From: Loripinus fragilis
Taxonomy: Eukaryota; Mollusca; Bivalvia; Lucinida; Lucinidae
Length of the DNA: 64,000 bases
Assembly: GCA_964019695.1 (NCBI GenBank)
Contig: OZ026525.1
Coordinates: 87,682,779-87,746,778, forward strand
Direction: 5' to 3'
Positions 33,314 through 43,290 of this stretch are shown piece by piece. Made by a program: the position numbers and the translations under genes. How positions within the stretch are numbered: position 1 is the first letter of the stretch; each line of letters opens with the position of its first letter. The notes under the pieces are model-generated. The model saw nothing but the letters and a program-made list of their open reading frames with translations, searched no databases and was not told the DNA's origin.

Positions 33314-33582
33314 GTTTATTACTATAAAAGGGGGGTAAACTAACATTCTCCTGAGGACTGTTGTAAATATTGATAGAACTATAGTGGACTTCAGTTTAGA
33401 ATTATAGCATTTCATGTTTTGATATTTGTTTGGCATATTATATATGCCACATTTTAATTAATCTTTTCAGGGTGGCTATCCACCCAATATCTAAACAAAA
33501 TATGCACCAACCCTTTTCAGGATAGCTATCTATCCACAACATATTTATTATGTGTTTATATACCTTGACTTCCAGGCTCACC
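33314..33582 (+). other. Spacer between pol and ORF3 with hairpins and splice-acceptor-like site
   Basis: Three hairpins are visible: TGGCATA/TATGCCA at 33431-33449, GGGTGG-CTAT-CCACCC at 33470-33485 and GGATAG-CTAT-CTATCC at 33520-33535. The last two are both preceded by CTTTTCA and share a loop with an LTR hairpin. A 3' splice-site-like TACCTTGACTTCCAG ends at 33575, 7 nt before the ATG at 33583. Confidence 0.7.
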
Positions 33583-34080
33583 ATGGTGCTGTTTGTCTGT
33601 CCCGTTGCGGCTTGTCCGTTGAAGTTAAAAGGTTATAAGAAGTTCTTGGAACACTGGCGGAAGACGCACGAGAGACACATTACCCTTTACACTTGTACCA
33701 GGTGCAAGAAGACGTTTTCTTTGTCGACAAAGGCTGCTGCCCACCTTCGTCAGGCTGGAAGCCAGCATTGGTGCAAGGGTATCGATGTCACAAACAGGAA
33801 TTTTATGGACCCTGGGCAAACTAGATTTAATGAGCATACAAAAGAACTCTCGCCCAGGGAAGTTGCAGCCCAAGAAAGAAGATTGAAAGCCGTTACCCCT
33901 GGAGCGGAAGTTCTATACCACAGTACAGGAGACTCCGTGAATAGGGATGAGGAAGTCATTATGCTCGAGGATGGACGCTTCATGCGACAACGGAAGGTGT
34001 CGGAGAGAAAGCGACATCTCCTGTTGTCTCCTGCAGAACCCACCATCCTTGACTATAATGACGACCCCCCTGAATTGTGA
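33583..34080 (+). CDS. ORF3: small C2H2-type zinc finger protein of the gypsy element
   Basis: 165 residues from an ATG in strong context (CTCACCATGG) at 33583; an in-frame ATG also exists at 33550. Two finger-like units open the protein: Cys6-x4-Cys11-x12-His24-x4-His29, and Cys38-x2-Cys41-x12-His54-x7-His62. The second includes CTRCKKTFSLSTKAAAHLR. The remainder is charged, with a predicted helical stretch around SPREVAAQERRLKAV, and ends acidic (DYNDDPPEL). It sits where envelope genes sit in gypsy-type retroviruses but has no signal peptide or membrane segment, so it is not an envelope. A splice acceptor-like site just upstream and a donor-like site in the LTR would allow a spliced message. 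It could bind nucleic acid; the function is unknown. It is fully open in an element otherwise intact, which favours a maintained gene. Confidence 0.8.
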   Translation: MVLFVCPVAACPLKLKGYKKFLEHWRKTHERHITLYTCTRCKKTFSLSTKAAAHLRQAGSQHWCKGIDVTNRNFMDPGQTRFNEHTKELSPREVAAQERRLKAVTPGAEVLYHSTGDSVNRDEEVIMLEDGRFMRQRKVSERKRHLLLSPAEPTILDYNDDPPEL

Positions 34081-34511
34081 ATTCTACCATTCCTCCAGTA
34101 CTGTGAGCATTCTTATAAATCTTGAAGTTTAAGTGGATGTGACATTCCCTCAAGTTTATGGTGACATTCCGTCCAATTTATATTCATTCATTGAAGTCAT
34201 CACAATTAAATCAAAGTCATTTGTTTTCATATCTAAGTCATGAAGATCTAAGTCATTTTTCTTATATATTTTTTTTTTGTGCCAATCAATTTTCTAGTCT
34301 ATTTTTGAAAGTTTACAATATTTTGAAAGCCAGTTGTGTTCAAAGGTTGTTTCAGTGCCATAATATATATTCCTCAAGCCAAATCCATAAGTTGTGTGCA
34401 TATTGCAATTTGTTGTGGTATTATTATTGCCACCATGTTTATATTTGTGTAAATTTCATTTTTGTGTTTCCTGTTGAAATTTTGTCTATTCTAGCCAAAA
34501 TTTCAAAGCCT
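34081..34511 (+). other. Untranslated stretch between ORF3 and the 3' LTR
   Basis: AT-rich, with repeated AAGTCAT and CAATTT words near 34140-34260. An open frame at 34158-34529 runs into the LTR and has no recognisable domain; I treat it as chance. Confidence 0.5.
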
Positions 34512-34524
34512 AGCGGGGGAGGTG
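34512..34524 (+). promoter_or_regulatory. Polypurine tract
   Basis: AGCGGGGGAGGTG lies directly against the 3' LTR, the expected position of the plus-strand primer. It is short and contains a C and a T. Confidence 0.7.
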
Positions 34525-35637
34525 TGTAGTAGTCCCAGGTTTGGATCAACAGATCTGGTCCTACTTAGCCATAATTTACGGTGAAATCGGTAGATTTTGA
34601 CTTTGTATGACAGAAAACTTACAAGTATCTTAGCGTCGAGTGTATTTTCTAAAAGGCCGTACTTGTTGCACTTTTGTTATTGCCTCGTTGTTTTCCGCTA
34701 TCTCCGTGAATTTCCGTGAGATATAATTAGAATAACTTTGATTTTGTCAACTGAGGGTATTCTCACCTTTACGGGATACTACACCCCCTGAGAAGTAAGT
34801 AAGAAAATATGTGTTCTCTACTGATAAAAAGTAAAAGACAGACACTATCTGGTCATCGCCATATATTGTCTGTGCTTATTTTAGCGATAATTATATACTG
34901 TATTATTGACACTATTAATTTTAATAACCAGGCGATACATATAGTGTAAAGCCTGATTTGAATTTAACTTGCTTACTATATTGCAGTTCCTCCGTACGCG
35001 GAGCTCTGTTTCCGTTCATTTACGGAACCTGTTTCAGGACGGCTATCCGTCCATACTTTGACAGGTCTGTTGAAAAACTCAGTTCGGCTTTCCGAGCACT
35101 GTTTTCACAGAACCTCTTTTCAAGACGGCTTTCCGTCTACTCGTGCAGCACTGCTCAGCTCTTTGGATCTGAGTTAGTCTCTGCTATTTAAAACCCTCAG
35201 AACTCTGTTCTTGTGTTGTTTGAACTGGTCTGATTTTTGGGTTATTCTATTTTAGCACATTTGTTATATACTTTTCTCTCAACTTGATAGAAAAGTATCT
35301 AATATTGACTTACCTCCCAGTATTATTGTTTCTGGAGAGATTTAATACACTGCCTTATATTTTGGGTACTTTTATATTTTAGTTATATGTAAATATTCTA
35401 TAGAGAATCATTCTCAATTAAAGAGTTGTTGAATATACTTCAAACTTGAGTCTAATTTGCCCCTAATACTTACCAGCTACAACAGGACTCTGTTTACCCC
35501 TGTTTGTGGACGGGACAGGTTCATTTATCACAATCACTAAACACAACGCGAAGTCTTGACTGTCACTCGGATTGAGTGTGCACCGAATTATATAAATCTA
35601 TACGATCACAGTTAAAGAACCCGTCGTCCCGCCTACA
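34525..35637 (+). repeat. 3' LTR
   Basis: 1113 bp, equal in length to the 5' LTR and differing from it at 34550 and 35054 only. Carries the same hairpin cluster (34990-35173) and donor-like site. Confidence 0.97.
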
Positions 35638-35641
35638 CAAT
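35638..35641 (+). repeat. Target duplication CAAT, right
   Basis: Matches 26156-26159. Confidence 0.8.
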
Positions 35642-35767
35642 ATTAAGCAGATGATAAAGTGTCTTGCTCAAGGACAAGCGCAGTGCCTCTGGTGACTGAG
35701 GCTCAAACCAGCGAACCCTCAATTTTTAGTCCAGCACTCTCAGTACCACTGAGTCACTATGCTGCAC
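35638..35767 (-). mobile_element. SINE, 5' part, right of the gypsy insertion
   Basis: On the minus strand: an A-box-like TAGTGACTCAGTGGTACTGA, a B-box-like GGTTTGAGCC, then CTTGTCCTTGAGCAAGACAC and TTTATC. This is the same order as the SINE at 16375-16595, and it continues across the insertion into 26159-26075. Confidence 0.75.
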
Positions 35768-36397
35768 TACAACAGTTGTTAGGCCAAATACAAAAATAAG
35801 TGTGTTTCAGGTAACAGGTCTGAAACTTATAGGTAGATTCCCTTTTCATTTTTTTTCTGGTAAGGCGTTATGCCTTTCAAAATACATAAAAAATGTGTGT
35901 TTTTTCTTCAGAAAATCAAAAAAAAAAAGGTTTCACCGGTAAATTGAGGTAGGGTCGGGTTACCCGAAACACATGTATTTTTAATTTGGCCTAACTATTA
36001 GTAATAACTGTTGTAGAGTCGCACAGTGGCTCAATACTAATCTAAAGGAAAGCATCCGTTTTAAGACACTTTCATTGAGTACAGTGACAATGATTTCTTT
36101 GCAAAATACAAACTGCTTGCCCCATGTACACAGGATGTGGAATCACGTAGTTTTTGTTTTTGATACCGCAAGGAACATGGTACACCAAATGTTAAAATGG
36201 AGAACTCTTGCTCTGTCGTAAAGGGAAGAAGGTTTTTTCTCATTGTTCTAGTAATCGTATCTATTTCTTCGGAGGCAGTCTGATCTGTGTCACTACTGTT
36301 TGCCTAGGCCTCTTTGCAGACAACTAGTGTTCGAAATTTTAGAACATTTACTTAATATCACGAGTATTTAGACAATTTGTTGCATATTATACCGAGT

Positions 36398-36958
36398 CAC
36401 AGTATGTAAACTGAAATAAACATCCTGTACCCGTTCCTCCTAGCTCTCGCCCTGTAAACATGAATAACAACACTCGTGCGTGACCAGTAGTCGGAAAAAT
36501 GCGTGTATTTAGGTACATGTACACGTTTCAATTTATATTGTTAGCGATTCAGACAATACACATTCGAACAAAGTAAGAAAAGCTATTTTATCTATTTTAT
36601 TCCGTTTTATTCAATGATTTTAACGGTTTCCTCCTTTGCATTTTGCTTTGTTGAAAAATGACTTGCTCACAATCAGAGCCGATCTGTGCCGAAAACGAGC
36701 TTAAATGCCAGTTTGCATGGTTTTAGTGGAATTTGCAATCAAATGTGTACATGATTACATGGTTGTAACTGTAACAGTTACTAAGATCTATGGAAAAAAT
36801 GAATTTTAATAGGTGGGCCCTCGCAATTACAGCTGTACCAACAACTCTCACATCACGATTTCCGACAACTGGTTACGCACGAGTGCTGTTATTCATATGT
36901 ATAAGGCGAGAGCTAGGAGGAATGGGTACAGGATGTTTATTTCAGTTTACATACTGTG
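36398..36958. mobile_element. Long-TIR DNA element, copy 1 (561 bp)
   Basis: Begins CACAGTATGTAAACTGAAAT and ends with the complement ATTTCAGTTTACATACTGTG. The inverted arms run about 90 nt with blocks CATCCTGTACCC, CCTCCTAGCTCTCGCC and CACTCGTGCGT answered on the right. GAGT on both sides may be a target duplication. A second, very similar copy lies at 44951-45511. No transposase frame. Confidence 0.8.
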
Positions 36959-37037
36959 GAGTTTGGTCAGAATAAGTACTTGTAGATGGCCCTCGTCACA
37001 GTATGGCTTAAGACACGACACAGCTAAAGTGACTAGG

Positions 37038-37690
37038 TACTGTCGTGCTATCCAAGAGTGACAGTGACGTAATACTTTGTTTTCAATTGCTAAGTAAAAC
37101 ACTAACGAGTATAGACATAATATAATAAGAGCACAGTGACGTCACTGAAATGATAAACTCAGTACTTGCCAGCTGAAATTTCAAGATATATTATGGTTGA
37201 ACTTTCCAAAAAATTGGATGAACTTGTTATTTTTTACCAACATTTTGAAAGAAGTGTGCAATTGAGCTCAAGTTTTTGTAAAACATTCTCCGACGTTAGG
37301 GGCGCTTGTTAGTACAAGGACAAAGTGTATCAAGCTGATATTTATAGGAAAAATAACACTTGTACCAGTTGCGTTTTTAATGGCTTTAAGTATAGTAGTT
37401 TCAAAGGTGCATAGTAATGAGATGATTCCATTTTTCTTCAGTATGAACAGGTAATAAAGCATGACTATTCACTGCCACGCACATATGCAATAATATGTGG
37501 TTGGCTATATATAACTGTAATCTGAGACTACCTGCACACCCAAAATCGAAGTAAACTAGTCAGTGTTTGTTTATAACGATTCTCATTTACATTGAATTTA
37601 CTATACACAAGTGATCTATCGATTATAAGTCCGTGATAACTTTGTAAACAAAACATGACGTCACTGTCACTCTTGGCTGGTAGGACAGTT
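37038..37690. mobile_element. Foldback MITE, 'TACTGTC' family, expanded copy
   Basis: Ends TACTGTCGTGCTATCCAAG and CTTGGCTGGTAGGACAGT, 653 bp apart against about 228 bp in the compact copies. The extra ~425 nt in the middle (about 37110-37590) does not resemble other repeats I could name. Confidence 0.65.
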
Positions 37691-37954
37691 GTAATTATTT
37701 TCTTACCCATCCGAGACGGTTCTTTTGGGTACCCACAACATATGTTTTGGTTTAGAAATAAGAAAACTATTATTCATTACGTTATTTTTATCTAGTGGCC
37801 CGTTGCAGTGTAGCAGCCTAAAATGTTGATGCACACGGTACTATAGTGCCAACGAAGAGTGACAGTCACGTGATATTTTGTTTACAATTGCTGAATATAT
37901 AGTACAATGCTACCCATAAAATATTAACTTGTGTTCTTCACGTTAGAAGATACT

Positions 37955-38015
37955 GTAGTGTAGTGGTTATGTCTACGGCGTTGGACGCAGGCGTACCAGG
38001 ATCGAACCTATTTCG
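37955..38015 (+). repeat. tRNA-like SINE head, partial
   Basis: GTAGTGTAGTGGTTATGTC resembles a tRNA A-box region, and CAGGATCGAACC about 35 nt later resembles a weak B box. It does not fold as a full tRNA by eye, so it is treated as SINE-derived. Confidence 0.4.
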
Positions 38016-38074
38016 AGGTTGTTTTTTTCATCTTTTTACTAGGCCCAAAAGGAACAGGCGGCATTATTTCAGCT

Positions 38075-38263
38075 TACTGTAAATTCGGAAGTTTTCGCGA
38101 GGTTATATTTTCGCGAAACTTCTCACATGCATAATTTCGTGAAAATAAAATTATCGCGAAATGGCGAAATCACTCTGTTGTTTACTTGCCCTAGTCACAA
38201 ATTTTGACGTCGCAAATATGTCTTTTAACGCTCACATTCGCGTGTATTTCCGAATTTACAGTA
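38075..38263. mobile_element. TACTGTAAATTCGG MITE
   Basis: TACTGTAAATTCGGAAGTTT at the left and TTCCGAATTTACAGTA at the right are inverted ends. The body is rich in TCGCGA words (TTTTCGCGA, ATCGCGAAAT). 189 bp, nested in a TACTGTC-family copy. Confidence 0.7.
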
Positions 38264-38455
38264 GCTTGTGTTGTTACAGAAGTTTTTATATATGTACCTT
38301 ATACATGTTAAAGGGATAAAAAATAAAACAATAACAAAAAAAAAAAAAGAAATAAAAAGGAAAAAAAAAAGACCTAAACAGAATTATAAAATCGGCTCTC
38401 CCCCCTCCCCCCCCCCTCCAAAAAAAAAATATAAAAAAATGAATAAAAAAGAGCA

Positions 38456-38533
38456 GCCAGTGAGATTCGAACCTAAAAAAAAATGTTCTTTGCGGTTTCG
38501 TAATCCTCCTCGCTACCACTTGAGCTATCTCAA
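38456..38533 (-). repeat. tRNA-derived SINE head
   Basis: On the minus strand: TAGCTCAAGTGGTAGCGAGG (A box) then GGTTCGAATCTC (B box, about 38462-38473). A GCAAAGAACATTTTTTTTT insertion-like stretch replaces a normal variable loop. These are good polymerase III promoter boxes, but the fold is not that of an intact tRNA. Confidence 0.5.
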
Positions 38534-39892
38534 TTTTATAGATCAATTGTGTATTTATCCTGTCATGAAAGGAAAGTCCCATAACTTTGTAAACAAAACA
38601 TGACGTCACTTCTACTCTTGGCTGGCAGAATAATAGTAGAGGTCAGTATACTTTTATAGTAAGTAAATAATAAAACCGCGATCCCTCTGCTTTCTTGGGC
38701 AGATAAGCAGGATTGATATCATTGATTCTTGCACCCCAGATCGGGATTTCCGTTGATAATACCCACCCACCTGTACTAGCCCTGGGGAACGATAAAAAAC
38801 GAACAGCCGCACGCTGGTCGCACGTCGATCCGTGACTTCGTTGTAATGTTCTAATGGCGTCACCATGTCGCATCTCATTGTTTTCAGGATTTTCTGGAAG
38901 TCTTTATCATTTATTCCAACATAAATGATGTACTAAGTGGTGAGCACGAAAAAGAATCCAGTATTCGTGTGAGGATGGGATCATAGAAAAATCCGTCCCT
39001 CGTGATCACCGATTGTCACCACTCGGCAAGCCTCGTGATGCCAATCGGCGATCCTCGGGACGGATTTTTCTATCCCACCCTCACACAGTCACTCATGATA
39101 GATTCTTACATTTTACAACAGTTTGTTATTCTGAGCGACTGCTTTTATTGTGAGCATATGCCTCAACAATCTGTTAGACTGATGGTTTTATTTGATAAAC
39201 GTTTAAAAGTATGTTTAATGCCTTTTAGTAAATCAGATTCATTCCTTTGAGACAGCCATCCTTGGTAATAACTTGAGCGAAACACAGCAAACACTAAGCT
39301 ATTATCGTTTCATCCAGGAAAAGCTCTTACAACATACATTCGACAATCCGATTTATTTGCTGAAAAAAATTCAATGTCCAAAAATAAACTATCGGACTAT
39401 AAAATGCCTACTGATAGAATGCGTCACAGTCACATATTCCCTTTCTATCTTTTTTTTTTTACTTCTTTCTTCCTTCTTTCTATTTTTTTTTTAAAATGAT
39501 CATTGTTAAGCCTGCCAGTCCGATATTCCTATTTATGCACTGGGTAATCGTTACAATTAAATTATTGTATATTGTTAAGTGTCATGCATAGAATTGTACT
39601 ATTTAATTGGAAGACTTAATAAAGATATAAATAACAAAAAATCTCTCAGCCGACCCTGATAGTGTTGATACATTTGTAATCTGACAAACTCTATCACTAT
39701 CGATAATATGAACTCCGAACTTTTTTTAATATATCGGATTCCAAATCACATACCCAAATTTGTATCGATTATCTGACCACCAAATTACCGATTGATTCCA
39801 GAATTGACCGTCTCCTCATCGCTATCGACATCATTAATCTGACTAACAACATTTAATAACGGATTATCAGACCCATAATAACTATCTAAGGA

Positions 39893-40160
39893 GCACAGTG
39901 GCTTAGAGCATGGCTCGATATCGAAGGGTTGCGGGTTCGAGCCTCACCGGACTCACTGCGTCGTGTCCTTGATCAAGACACTTTATCTGGCACAAGCCGC
40001 TTACTTTTACTGGTTCAATCCAGGAAGATCCGTCCCCATATGACGGCGAGGCAGCAGAAGGCCTAGGGCATCGACTGGACCACCTGCATCCTCCTCCTAA
40101 TACAACTCGCTGAACTTTTCGCGGTCGGTGATATTGTGTAAAGTGATTTTAATCCTTCTC
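39893..40160 (+). mobile_element. tRNA-derived SINE, longer copy
   Basis: CACAGTGGCTTAGAGCATGG, B box GGGTTCGAGCC (39932-39942), GTCCTTGATCAAGACACTTT, TACTGGTTCAATCCAG and CCGTCCC follow the order of the SINE at 16375. About 110 nt more follow (GACGGCGAGGCAGCAGAAGG onward), perhaps the full-length tail. No clear target duplication. Confidence 0.7.
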
Positions 40161-40785
40161 AGAAACGCATTAACCTCAGTGACCTCGATGGTGATTGGTT
40201 GGAATGCCTGAACTCTGTCTTACTGAATATGACAAGTTCTATTTGCCACAGGTCTGTGGCGTCTGAACAGGGTCTGCATCGTTTGCCTTTGTTCCACAAA
40301 ATGGACGCCTGGCGTATATGGATTATGCCAACTTAAGACACAGAACAACCATTTAAGTGGACGAAACCCTATAAAAGACCATTATCCTGTCAAAATATGT
40401 TGATATTTTTTTCTGGTGAAAACTTCTGTTGTTGAGTGTATCATATTTAGATTAAATATATAAATGTAATCGCGAAAACTTATCGATAGTAAAATAAATG
40501 CTTACGATATCTTCTGTTTAATGTCCAAGTTACTGATTGGTCGATTATCTTGATCGCTTATCTCGATCAATCGCAATACTACCTCAAATGGCATAGCTGG
40601 ATTATTGCGAACTTAACCTTTACTGTAATCATCGATTCAGCGTTGGTATTTGTTTGATATTTTTGTCTTTGGGGATTACTGGGTTCAGACGTCTCGTTGT
40701 AGATTACCGATTTAGCTGGTGCTAGGAGGCGTGAGTGATGTTGCCTATTGTATTAGGGCCAGCACATGAACTTTAGTGCACAATA

Positions 40786-41313
40786 TACTGCCGTGCCAAC
40801 CAAAAGTGACAGTGACGTAACATTTTGTTTACAATTGTTAAAGACAAATATGCCTGTATAATAGAGATCATTAATAGATTAACCGATAAGGAACAGTTAC
40901 AGTACCTCACCAAATTAGAGGGGCCTCAAGAGGGGACATACATGTACCTGTATACAACACAATTTCTTTTACTAAGATAAAGGTCAATATTTTATCATAA
41001 ATTACCTAATCCCTTCATGGGACCACTTTATAGCCCCTGAAAGGAAGTCATAAGCACCTCATTATGAGAGTCCCTTTGATCTGCCCAGTATGACCCCTGC
41101 TGAGAGTCAAATTGAGTGGTATCACGATTATTGCTCAAATTTATATGTCTTTAAGTAAAACATAACTTGAGCTTACGCGAATCGATAGATCACTTGTGTA
41201 TAAATCCAATCCTAGGGATAGGATAAATACACAAGTGATCTATCGATTCTAAGTCCCTATTAAATTTGTAAATAAACATGACGTCACTGTCACTCTTAGC
41301 TGGCAGGACAGTA
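40786..41313. mobile_element. Foldback MITE, 'TACTGTC' family, copy with nested repeat
   Basis: Ends TACTGCCGTGCCAACCAAA and CTCTTAGCTGGCAGGACAGTA. The inner palindrome CGATAGATCACTTGTGTAT..ACACAAGTGATCTATCG is kept at 41180-41247. A foreign segment at about 40880-41100 is an inverted relative of 10455-10640. Confidence 0.7.
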
Positions 41314-42495
41314 GTTATTGCTTTGTCGAGCAACCAAGGCTCTGGCGAGCATGTTATTACGCTCTACCTCGCAAATGTGAAATAAAACGAAAATGCAAAT
41401 ACAGACGCAGGCAAAACAGGTTTTAAATTTTCAATAACTTTATTTAAAAAATAAGTAATTATTAATAAAGCAGTATTAAAACAGTTTCCTCGGTTAATTT
41501 AATAATGAAGAAGTATTTCTTAATAATTCGAAGGTCTCAATATTAAGACAAGCGGTTCAAAAGAAAATCAAGTCACTTAAATGTGAATTCTCAGATATAA
41601 TAATCCAAAGTCCTATCTTATCTAGGTTCATAATGTTAACTCTAAATAATATAATCCAAAGTTCAACACAACAGCATTTGTATATTCCCACTAGAATCAT
41701 ATATCAAAATAAATCACAACAGATCTGTTCTATACTTATTATTTTAATGAAAAAAACTTACAAAAATAGTAAGTGAGTATGATCAGGAAATACCACAATC
41801 ACAAACTGCAGACAACCCCGTGGCACCGCGAGGAAGGGCCGCTCAACCATCACGAGACACCAGGAAGACAAATTAAGCAAAGCAAAGCAATCAGCTCTCT
41901 CTTCCCCATCAAGATGATTGCAATACTAGAATGGACATAAAGTAACGCACAACAAAAAATAGAACAATCACAGACTCCCACTATGGGAGTAACAATAAAC
42001 AAAAAGCCAACAACAACAGAACCACCGCCTTAGAACGGACAGCAGCCTAAGCCACCGGGGGATTTAAATGCATTTTACTGGTACCAAATCTTCGCCCTAG
42101 ATTCTGCCGTTGTTGAAGTACAAGAAATGTTCAGCTCGCATGGAGGCCAGGCTCTCCTTACCTTGCATGTAGCGACAGAAACGCATGTCTCTTCCTGATG
42201 ATAAGCAAGCTGATATTAGTGATGCTTTTGCATGTAATACTACATCTAGATATTTGGATGATATTTTTGCATAAATAACATTTATTTTGACAACATGGTA
42301 AGAAAAATATACCCTGCAGAGCTTCAACTTAATAAAGCAAATACCTCTGATACTGAAGCCTCGTTTTTAGACTTGCATTTGTTTATATCTAATGATATTG
42401 TTTCAACCAAAATGTATGACAAACGTGACGATTTTGATTTTGAAATTGTCCATTTCCCTTTTTTAGATGCTTCTAGCCATGTTGCTGACTTCGTG

Positions 42496-42898
42496 TACTG
42501 TTAAGTCCTTATCTTTGCTTTAGCTCCTTTTTATATCTTGATTTGTTATGGGAGATAATTCATGGATAAGTGAGGGTCCATCATGCAAAGCAAACATCTA
42601 TGTGTCTTGATCCACATCTGAACTAAGGGTGAGGTTAGCGCTTGTTTAAGCCCTCCAGTACAGGCTTTTCTACTGACCATTCCAAGGCGGCGTTTCTTTT
42701 GTGGATCATTTTTGTTTTTTGTGTGAGGTGTCTGTCGTGTTTTCTTTGTAGCCTTGTGGTCACCTGTTGGGAAAGCGCTGACCTCTTGGCTATCCTGTGT
42801 GTGATGCTTTACTATGTATTTGTTCATTTCCTATGTGGTGTCCTGGGTCAGGTGTGGTGCTTGATTGTATCCATTCCTGATCTTTGCTTTTTACTTAC
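42496..42898 (+). mobile_element. 5'-truncated PLE 3' module inserted into PLE copy 3
   Basis: Starts in TACTGTTAAGTCC, part of the PLE 3' region, and runs to CTTACTTAC. To the left is GCTGACTTC and to the right TTTCAACACTCGC. In copy 2 the two are continuous (GGCTTCAACATTCGC), so the host site is known and a short TTC duplication is likely. Nothing but 3' module is present. Confidence 0.75.
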
Positions 42899-42920
42899 TT
42901 TCAACACTCGCAATAAACCG

Positions 42921-43290
42921 TTAAAGAGAATAGGTCTGTATCTATGAACATATTTCGAAAAAATACATTCTTTTTAAATCATTAGTAAAATAGAATAAAG
43001 TTATGTTTTCACAATAAATATGTTCAGTACAGCTGAAAACCGCATAGAAAAGTGAATTATCTTATAAAACAGGTGATTTTTCTCTTGTTAGGAATTATTT
43101 ACGTCCCTCCAATAATTCTAGACAGCTGATTTTTAACATAAATGCTGTTGTTTTGATAGTGATAATTTGTTAAGATTTATGAAAATGGTAAAATGTATAC
43201 CTGAATTTGAGTATTTTTAGTGTATTCGTGAAAATAGACACTTTTTTTTTCCAAAATTAGAAGATCAAAGGTTACAAACTATGCAGCTTT
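42921..43290. mobile_element. TTAA-flanked MITE, copy 2, inserted in PLE copy 3
   Basis: Begins at the TTAA of CGCAATAAACCGTTAA, a site that is uninterrupted in PLE copy 1 (AATAAATTGTTAACTCAG), and ends ACTATGCAGCTTTT. The body matches 4977-5350. Confidence 0.75.

Larger units (their letters stand above)
26160..35637 (+). mobile_element. Complete Ty3/gypsy LTR retrotransposon, 9478 bp
   Basis: Two 1113-bp LTRs beginning TGTAG and ending CTACA flank, in order, a primer-binding site, gag, pol (protease, reverse transcriptase, RNase H, integrase with a GPY/F-type tail), a third ORF for a C2H2-type protein, and a purine-rich tract. Integrase after reverse transcriptase is the usual Ty3/gypsy order. 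A 4-bp CAAT duplication flanks it, and the sequence on both sides joins into one SINE. The LTRs differ at two positions only (26185 against 34550, 26689 against 35054), so insertion is recent. All three frames are open over their full length. Confidence 0.97.
37839..38638. mobile_element. Foldback MITE, 'TACTGTC' family, copy with several insertions
   Basis: Ends TACTATAGTGCCAACGAAG and CTCTTGGCTGGCAGAATAAT. The 800-bp span contains a tRNA-like head (+) near 37960, another MITE (38075-38263), homopolymer-rich sequence and a second tRNA-like head (-) near 38531. Confidence 0.6.

Noticed and set aside
33583..34080. Envelope gene in the third-ORF position
   Set aside because: No signal peptide, no membrane span and no cleavage site; Cys/His spacing instead fits zinc fingers.
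36790..37061. Two overlapping ORFs of 61 and 82 codons
   Set aside because: They lie in the right arm of the long-TIR element and recur there only because of the repeat.
38456..38533. Functional tRNA gene
   Set aside because: A and B boxes are present, but the anticodon and variable regions do not fold, and a T-run on the minus strand interrupts it. It fits a SINE head.
38268..38609. Lys-rich plus-strand and Phe-rich minus-strand ORFs
   Set aside because: Created by poly-A and poly-C runs between inserted repeats.
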